Shown: positions 57,207 through 64,000 of the stretch, in pieces
Numbering within the stretch: position 1 is the stretch's first letter
Layout of the letters: each line of letters begins with the position of its first letter
Source of the DNA: Strongylocentrotus purpuratus
Lineage: Eukaryota > Echinodermata > Echinoidea > Camarodonta > Strongylocentrotidae
NCBI RefSeq assembly: GCF_000002235.5
Contig: NW_022145613.1
Coordinates: 16,182,883-16,246,882 of the forward strand
Reading direction: 5' to 3'
DNA length: 64,000 nucleotides
Notes under the pieces: model-generated
Database searches by the model: none
What the model saw: the letters and a program-made list of their open reading frames with translations, nothing else
Told to the model about the DNA's origin: nothing
Made by a program: the position numbers and the translations under genes

Positions 57207-58527
57207 TCTCCTGATCCATATTCGGTTAATTAGCAATCGACGTGTAGCAATATTATGAAGGCTAAATGATCCTTTGAGTTCTGCTATTAATATAAATGCT
57301 TTTATTTGTGCTATTTTCTTTTTCTCTCAACCTTTCCTTCTGGAGGAAAACGAAACCAAAAGAGATCCAACATCAATGAATCCCCATTCCGACTTGTAAA
57401 TGTGGAAACACCGCTTACGGAGGCTCCTAAAGATTGCATTGTCATCCCGTAAAGAAACTTTTTTAACTTCATATTTATCGTTCTTGTTTTGTGTGACTGA
57501 TATAGTATGGAAATTCGAGATGTTAGTTTGAAAAATGTGATAAAAAACCACAAAATCTAATCCAATAAATTTGTTAGATAGTATCTATAAAACTACTAAA
57601 AGCCTAGCAATCACTAGCAAACAACACCAACGACGTCCTTCTTGATAGCAAATGCTTCCCAGTGGCTTTTATTTATCATGAGAAAATTATCCGTTATATT
57701 TTGGATTTTGGTTTTGTTTTATATCTTTAGTCTATTCGATAGCTTATACTTTACTACTGCAATTATTGGATGAAAATAAAACGAAACGATTTAATTAATA
57801 ACATTTGTCGTATTTAGGTGCACAATGATTAAAGCACTTACTTCTGAAAGTGTACAGGGGTAAACATCATTTAGACTGTACATTGCGGATTGGCATTCAT
57901 CAATGTTCAAGTTCCCTACGTAGCAGGTCTTCAATGCAGATGGTAAATATAGAATCATAATCTCCTTGCCAAATTGTGTTAAGACAATTTGCGTTGGACG
58001 AGGTAAAAACTTAGAAGGGGGCCTATAGCTTGCAAGAACTTCTTTTTAATATTGAAAACGTTACTTAAATATCATGTAATTACCCCCTTAAACGTCTCCA
58101 GAAACAAAGAAATACAAACAAGAGAAAGATATATTCTTTCACATCAATCTTTTCAATTTTACTTTTTGAAAGCAGTTTAGGAAAATCTGTCGCCCTTTAA
58201 CATTTCCTGCATTATCATGGTCGGCTCAGGAGGAGAGGTGGTGGGATTGCCAGGAAACAACCCTAACTTGAAATCTGAGTGGCTTTACTTTCTTGGCGTT
58301 TGTCCTGTTTAGATAGGCCTAGAGTGCTCTTACTTTTTGTTTCGTATTTGCATGTTATATAAACATTAATATCAATGTTTATTAAAGACTTATGACTTGC
58401 AGAAATTTTCTAAATCATTTTACCCACCATCATCTCCTCCATTATTGCACCTAGCCTTTATCTATTAAGTTTAACATAAGAAATAAATACGCGGAGGACA
58501 TCCAGAACATGACTTTTTCCACCTTAC
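57207..58527. other. spacer between duplication units, nothing recognised
   Basis: AT-rich. Two overlapping minus-strand frames (57311-57553) have no recognisable domain. Confidence 0.35.
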
Positions 58528-58696
58528 CCACACAACCACACGCACACACACATGCCCCCTAACCCACCAACATACACTTTCCCCCATTTGTGCACCTTAC
58601 CTAAGTATATATAGTTACCAATGAACAAATTGTGAGGAAGTTCATGCAGAACTCGACTACTTAACAGCCTCCAGAAACACACACTCACACACGCGC

Positions 58697-59535
58697 ACAC
58701 TTTTTTTTTTTTTTTTTAACAATTTTGTTTTATTTCTCCAGATGTGTAATACAAATCATGACATACAATTGAATAAAATAAACGTGTTCAATATTGATGC
58801 TTTTACATCAACATAATTAAACACAAACTCATTTGCAGTATAATATAACTTAGCAACAAAGTAAACGTATAAGTACTTAAACATAATATGTAAATTGTAA
58901 ATGTTATTTACTTATATATTACCAAAAAAAAACAAATCTGGAGGTAATTTTACTGAAACAATCCTGCCCCCTCCCTGCCCCCTCCATCACACAGACATAC
59001 TCACCCTCTATCACACAAACATACTCACCCACTCACACACATACTCACCCACCCACCCACCCCCCCCCCCCCACACACACACACACAGTACTCACTCAGT
59101 GGATGTCTGCCAACATTCTCAACTAAAGAAAAATATACTAAATAAGTTATCCAGGCCACTAAATAAGTTATCCAGGCCGCAAAATCGAGTTACGCTTTTA
59201 ACAGGCTCACGGTGGAGAAGAAAGCAAATCTTAATTAATCTTAAGCTGCTCCCACTTTAAGAAATGTTTTTTGGTGGACAGTTGCTAAAATCGATTTTGA
59301 TTTATCATTATTGATATACCAATAGAAGCCATTGGACTTCACTACAAGTGATCTATGTGATGATGTTAATGCAATTGAGATTAGAATATACTTTTTTGGT
59401 GGACAGTTGCTAAAATCGATTTGAATTATCATTATTGATTTACCAATAGAAGCCAATAGAAGTCCAATGGCTTCTATTGGTAAATCAATAATGATAAATC
59501 AAAATCGATTTTAGCAACTGTCCACCAAAAAACAC
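58697..59535. other. block present only in unit D
   Basis: In unit C the CA/CACA-flanked sequence reads through without this roughly 840-bp block. It starts with a poly-T run and AT-rich sequence, contains C-rich simple repeats, and ends with the palindromic element at 59264-59530. Confidence 0.6.
59264..59530. mobile_element. palindromic MITE with terminal GGTGGACAGTTGC
   Basis: TTTTTTGGTGGACAGTTGC with about 70 bp of following sequence occurs at 59267 and again directly at 59393, then inverted at 59455-59530, ending GCAACTGTCCACCAAAAAA. The second and third copies form an almost perfect hairpin of about 60-bp arms. Confidence 0.85.
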
Positions 59536-59594
59536 GTGCGCACACACACACACGCACACACACCGACAGACCCTACGCCCATTCACACACAAAA

Positions 59595-60034
59595 TACAAC
59601 GTGTAAAACATGAATTGTTATTTTGTGAAGTGTCTCACTTCTTTTTAACCAGTGTATACATTCCGTTAAGTAAAATGCACGTCGATTTCACATATTGTGT
59701 GCATGAATTCTTTTTTATACAACTGAAAATCAGTAATCAGCCCCTTTGGTAGAAACATGCGCAAAATTTACAACCGAAAATCCCTTATTTAACATCCCAC
59801 ATATTTTCCACATATACAACGTGTAAAACATGAATTGTTATTTTGTGAAGTGTCTCACTTCTATTTAACCAGTGTATACATTCCATTAAGTAAAATGCAC
59901 GTCGATTTCACATATTGTGTGCGTGAATTCGTTTTTATACAACTGAAAATCAGTAATCAGCCCCTTTGGTAGAAACATGCGCAAATTTTACAACCGAAAA
60001 TCCCTTATTTAACATCCCACATATTTTCCCATAG
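59595..60034. repeat. 220-bp tandem duplication
   Basis: TACAACGTGTAAAACATG recurs at 59595 and 59815 with near-identical following sequence. Unit C has one copy (near 49593). Confidence 0.9.
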
Positions 60035-60394
60035 CATTTAGCAACTAAAAGCACTAAAATCTCAAATAAAGGTATAACAGAAATTCTAAGAATCGTCATC
60101 AACATAGAAATACTCTTTAAAAGTCAATGATGTTATATTTATAACCTGCATTCCAAACTTGTTTACAACTGTAGGAAAGAACCCAAAGAAAATTGTTTAA
60201 GGTAGTGAAGGTTTTGAAGAAAATGGCCAAATAAAAAGAATGTTATGATAATTAAAGTTGAAATTACTCATTCTATGTGTATTTTACTAAGCTGTTCATT
60301 AGCAATGCATGTGTCGTTATATGTACACATTCATTAATTGATTTTTTTTATTTTTTTTATTAACCCCCCCAAAAAAACCAACAACAAAAAAATT

Positions 60395-60465
60395 AAAATA
60401 AATAAATAAATAAATTTTTAAAAAAATAATAATAAATAAATAAATAAATAAATAAATAAAAAAAT
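60395..60465. repeat. (AAAT)n microsatellite
   Basis: Interrupted AAAT units; counterpart of 50178-50290. Confidence 0.85.
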
Positions 60466-60733
60466 ATGGAGAATAATATTGGTTTACTTTGAATGGATAG
60501 AACTAAATTGACTTCATAAATAATGGACTGCCTCAAGGCGAGATCCTGTAGTTGGTTACAAAACATCATGAGACAACATTGAACAAAATAGCCGAAACAT
60601 GAATCAAGGTCAAGTGAAAGCTCAGATAATTATAATTACTTTTAAAATTAATGAGCCCTTGTAGCACGAATTAAGATTTGACTGGTTAAAGAATTTTAGT
60701 CTGAAGAATACGATACCACGGTATTTGTTGTTG

Positions 60734-60737
<4 letters not shown>

Positions 60738-60768
<31 letters not shown>
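60738..60768. repeat. (CT)n microsatellite
   Basis: About 15 CT units; the shorter counterpart in unit C is near 50697-50713. Confidence 0.9.
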
Positions 60769-60769
<1 letters not shown>

Positions 60770-61035
60770 ATTCGTCTATAATTGGAATCTTTTAAAATTT
60801 ACATCTCAATTGTATTATGTAATGTCGAGGGTAGTTCATCTTACTTTGTGGCTCATTATTGCCCCCCCCCCCCTAGATCCACAGCTGGTATATTTCTTGT
60901 AGGTAAACTATTCCCTACAGTACCTTATTAATTTTGAATACATGGATACACTTATCAAAATGTACCTGTACAATGACGAGTAAGGTCATCCACAATACAC
61001 AGAAATCAATTAAAAGCAAAGTAAGAAGTTCCATT

Positions 61036-62164
61036 TCACTTTTCCTTGCGCCTTAGGAAATTCACGGAAGCTGGGATGTTGTCATAGCGACAGCGGATGA
61101 TGCACCCCATCACCTCGCGGAAGGCGGGCATGGTCCCAGCATAGATCAATGGATTAATGCAGTTGCTGAGAAAGAAGACGGGGAATGTCCACGGAACTAC
61201 TGGTCGCAGAGGTGTCACAAGAATGCTGATACCGAATGGCATGGAACAAAAGAAGAAAGCCAAAATGATGACGGCGAGTCGCTTGGTGACCAAGACCGTC
61301 TGATTCTTGATCACACGGTCCTCCTTCTTCTTATCTGTACACTCTTGATTTCTCGTCACAGGAGCAGATACACTGTCTTCGCTCTGTGAATTTTGGGTTA
61401 TTTGTGTCGCCTCGTCTTCACACTTTGGTGACGAAGTGGATTCCCTTTCTGCGGAAGCATCATTGGGTTGTTGTGCTGTTCGAATGTGTCCCTAACTGAC
61501 TGCTTCCATTTTCCTGCTGTGTCTGGTCACGAAACGATAAATCATGGCGTAGTTGATGACAACAATCACAAACATGAAAAACACACCGAAACCACTAAGA
61601 ATACTGTAGAAGTCCTTAAAAGGATCCATCGAGGCGTCCCAATGGCAAATCTTAAACTGGACGGAAAACCCAAGCGTACCCAGTCCTACAAAGTGCGGAA
61701 TGACCACCCATACAGCGGAGTAAACCCAAGAGAAAGTCATCATAATTGTGATGTTTCGGGGTCTGTAAAGTTTCTTGAATTTGTGCAGCGGCTTGGTTAT
61801 AAGAAACCAACGAGTAAATCCAATCATGGTCACCATAATGAGGTTGACGGAGAAGCAAGTGAGTCGGACAGCGGCGATTAAGGTACACAGCCAGTTCGGC
61901 AAAGAACGATCCTTCACATCCAACATAGTAACAACTTGGAAAGAAAGAAAGAGGCTAGCCATCCAGGAGGTCAGCACATGCAAGATTGAGCACAAACCAG
62001 TTGGTGGTCGATCTGAGCTTGCGAGAGAGAATGACTGCGAGGATGACAGTTGAGTTTCCAACGAGCCCGACGATGCATATTACAACGAACAGTACAGCGA
62101 TGATAACCCGTTTGACGTAGTCGTCCAAAACAAATTTGTTTGTTAGTAATGTTTCATTTGACAT
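61036..62164 (-). pseudogene. class A GPCR with two lesions, unit D
   Basis: This sister copy of the 51000-52083 receptor is much better preserved. The ATG at 62164 opens M-S-N-E-T-L-L-T-N-K and TM1 with G-N-S-T. After A-C-A-D-L-L the frame shifts by one extra base, shared with the unit C copy, then continues through TM3 (G-F-T-R-W), TM4 and TM5 without a break. A TAG at 61494-61492 (V-S-stop; V-R-K in unit C) lies in the third intracellular loop. The frame is otherwise open to TM6 (C-S-M-P-F-G), N-P-L-I-Y-A in TM7 and the family tail G-T-M-P-A-F-R-E-V-M. As written it cannot make a full receptor. An unrecognised short intron at the TM2 shift is an alternative, but the stop would remain. Confidence 0.8.
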
Positions 62165-62209
62165 GTTGAAGGTCCTATTGGTGTAAAGGCCTCGAAATGT
62201 AATCTCCTG

Positions 62210-62459
62210 CAGGGGCGGATCCAGCCGGCGGCAGGGGAGGGTGCCCTATTCGTGAGAAAATATTTAGCGACGAAACAGCCCGCCGGTGAATAAGCGGGAG
62301 GGGGGGGGGGGGTAAGGAGCACTAATTATTATTTTTTTTGCTCCCGAAAATTTGAAAGGAGGGGGGGGGGCATCTCCACACACAAAAAGGTAAAATGTAC
62401 GTCTTTTTACCTGTTTTTTCCCACGGGGAAGAGGCCCGGACCCCCTGGATCCACCACTG
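62210..62459. mobile_element. GGATCC-type hAT-like MITE, unit D copy
   Basis: Same position and ends as 52106-52312, with about 40 bp extra (around GTAAAATGTACGTC). The shared site shows that insertion preceded duplication. Confidence 0.8.
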
Positions 62460-63629
62460 GACAGAATAAAGGGGTAACAAATATAAATGTTCACTATTAT
62501 TATTATTATTATTATTATTATCACACATTGGCCGATGGTTTCAGTCAGGGTGGCTTTTGAGTATGTCTGGTGAGACCTGGGATGGTGGAGTCAGCAGCAG
62601 CCAAGTGGCTGTAGAGATGAGGGGTGCAAGAAAAAAGGAGAGGAAAACAAAAAAAAGATAGAAAGAGGTAAAGACAGATTGACGTACACAAACACACAGA
62701 CAGTCCCAGATTTGGATAACACTGGCCTAGAGCAGCATGAGAGCGCTTAGGACTTCGGAAGCACAGCTGGTATAGGATACGTGATTCTGGTTGGTTGAAA
62801 GTACAGTTGTGTTTCATTTGAGGCAGATCCAGGAGTTAGCACAATTTGGGGGAGGGTGTGGCACAATAATCATTCAAAAGATCTATGAGAAGGAAAACAA
62901 AATTAAATGGAGGGGGTAGATTCTGGGAGTTGTGTAATTAAGGTATGACATTTAGCTTTTTGATCGCGCATCCATGCCTTTCATGTTTAAAAAAGTCACC
63001 AGTCTCCTCTTACTTTATAATACTACCTTTCTTCCTCGCTTTATTTCTCTCTTCATCTCCTTACCCCCCCCCCCCCCTTTTGATATAAAATTTGAAAAAG
63101 AGGAAGCATGTTTTGATAATTTTGTATGTGTCTGAGGTGTGGAAAACAATTAATCAAGTATTAGTTTTCAGAGCAGAAAGTCCAGTGTTGTTTACTTATG
63201 ATATTATATGCCCTCGCCCTCTACTGGCAGATATAGGGGCAAGGGAGTGATTAGGTGCCCCATTCTGCCCCATTTTTTTTCTTCACTAAACACAACTGAT
63301 TTCTTTCCTCTTGTTAGAATGAAGAATGATGCCCCTCCCCCCCCCCCCCCCCCCCCTCGCTAAGGAGAATTTGAAATCCACCGCTGTCCATACATGCCAA
63401 CCAATGAATACCCCATAACTTTCTCTCTCACCCCCACTCTCTCGATTCCTCTCTCTCTCTCTTTGGGAGCGAATTATCTCTCAAAGTATATTCGGTTGCA
63501 TTTTCGCTATTAATTAAGTCATGTGTAAAATGTGAGGAGCCTCTCACATCCTCTTTTGATCCGTAACCTAATAGGAAGATTAGTTATGTTTTCAAAACGA
63601 TTCTGTTGTCGAACTGGATTTTAAAAAAT
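62460..63629. other. spacer before second otopetrin-like gene
   Basis: Near-identical to 52313-53497, with an (ATT)n tract, poly-C run and CT run. Presumed promoter region of the second channel copy. Confidence 0.45.
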
Positions 63630-64000
63630 ATGGCAGAACAACGTAATGGAAACAACTCACCACTGATCAAAGAAAGCCCCACAAAATTCGATATTGACCG
63701 TCATGTTAACTCGGACCAAAATGAATGTAATGACGTCAGATCTGACAGAGGGGCTGTGCCAGGATCGTCGTTTACCAGGGACGACCATGTAGCCATTGGT
63801 GCGCCAATGCCTAGACTCAGACCGGAGGCGAACACTTCTCTTGTCGTAATGTGCGTTCTGACAGGAGTGGGATTAATCGTAATGTGCATCCCGTTTCTGC
63901 CTGGGAAACATACGACGGAGACATATCTCACCGTATTTTACTCAGTTCGAAACATCGCTATCGCTCTCCCGGTCTTATGTGTTCTTGTAGTCCTTATTCG
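63630..64000 (+). CDS. second otopetrin-like channel gene, N-terminal part
   Basis: Open from the ATG at 63630 to the window edge (123 codons) and collinear with the first copy at 53498. It has a three-residue in-frame insertion (C-N-D after Q-N-E) and about eight substitutions, including H-I-S-I-G to H-V-A-I-G and L-I-F-L-I-R to L-V-V-L-I-R. TM1 and most of TM2 are present. No lesion is seen so far, so this copy may be functional; the rest lies outside the window. Confidence 0.75.
   Translation, partial: MAEQRNGNNSPLIKESPTKFDIDRHVNSDQNECNDVRSDRGAVPGSSFTRDDHVAIGAPMPRLRPEANTSLVVMCVLTGVGLIVMCIPFLPGKHTTETYLTVFYSVRNIAIALPVLCVLVVLI

Larger units (their letters stand above)
49373..58527. repeat. 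large tandem duplication, unit C (about 9.2 kb)
   Basis: From the CA tract and CCACCATACACTTAACC through the broken GPCR and the otopetrin-like gene. The order of all landmarks is repeated from 58528 to beyond the window end. A TTAAAGCC MITE (49960-50155) is found only in this unit. Confidence 0.8.
58528..64000. repeat. large tandem duplication, unit D (partial)
   Basis: Copy of the unit starting at 49373; it continues past the window. It differs by an extra roughly 840-bp block (58697-59535), a local 220-bp duplication, and the absence of the unit C MITE. Confidence 0.8.

Noticed and set aside
61492-62061. 189-codon frame as an independent receptor gene with a novel N terminus
   Set aside because: Its first residues are the TM1 region read in the wrong frame; the correct TM1 lies in the overlapping 61955-62164 frame.
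1-64000. CRISPR array, bacterial operon or phage-like module
   Set aside because: No regular repeat-spacer array and no prokaryotic gene organisation; all signals are animal-type.

Overview
This is a eukaryotic, animal-type window: AT-rich, repeat-dense non-coding DNA, large single-exon receptor genes, canonical GT-AG splice signals, an intact LINE, tRNA-derived SINEs and many short inverted-repeat transposons. The mix of rhodopsin-class receptor clusters, otopetrin-like genes and G-tract-rich MITEs suggests a marine deuterostome invertebrate, most likely an echinoderm and perhaps a sea urchin. That placement is inference from general resemblance, not from a diagnostic marker.

Layout. 1-5.2 kb: the 5' part of a minus-strand multi-exon gene running off the left edge. 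Four coding exons can be joined by eye, all on phase-1 junctions, and several carry the SUMO-acceptor-like motif I-K-x-E. Its introns hold a MITE and a 25-bp minisatellite. 6.5-9.9 kb: a LINE of the CR1/L2 group with an unbroken endonuclease-reverse transcriptase frame. 10.6-19.9 kb: a nested repeat complex, with a diverged 1.8-kb inverted repeat, a 2.6-kb tandem duplication inside it, and several MITEs, some with exact target duplications or an empty site. 20-29 kb: mostly non-coding DNA with SINEs, MITEs and microsatellites.

29.5-64 kb is a gene cluster. It has one plus-strand GPCR (29.6-30.8 kb), two near-identical minus-strand GPCRs created by a tandem duplication of about 5.5 kb (35.5-36.9 and 41.3-42.7 kb), and a second tandem duplication of about 9-10 kb. 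Each unit of the second duplication carries a broken GPCR next to a divergently transcribed otopetrin-like channel gene (53.5-55.6 kb complete; 63.6 kb to the edge partial). All five receptors share an unusual N-R-W in place of D/E-R-Y, a long third intracellular loop, and a common tail after N-P-x-x-Y (A-x-T-M-x-x-F-R-x-V-M), so they form one local family.

Functional reading: the receptors are orphan class A GPCRs of the broad moody/melatonin-receptor-like type, and the channel resembles 12-transmembrane proton channels. A chemosensory role for the locus is plausible but not shown. The best-supported new observations are the duplication histories (one junction lies inside a MITE), the receptor frameshift inherited by both copies, the co-duplicated receptor-channel pair, and several unnamed inverted-repeat element families with readable insertion footprints. 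I saw no convincing virus-derived element, CRISPR array or functional RNA gene.
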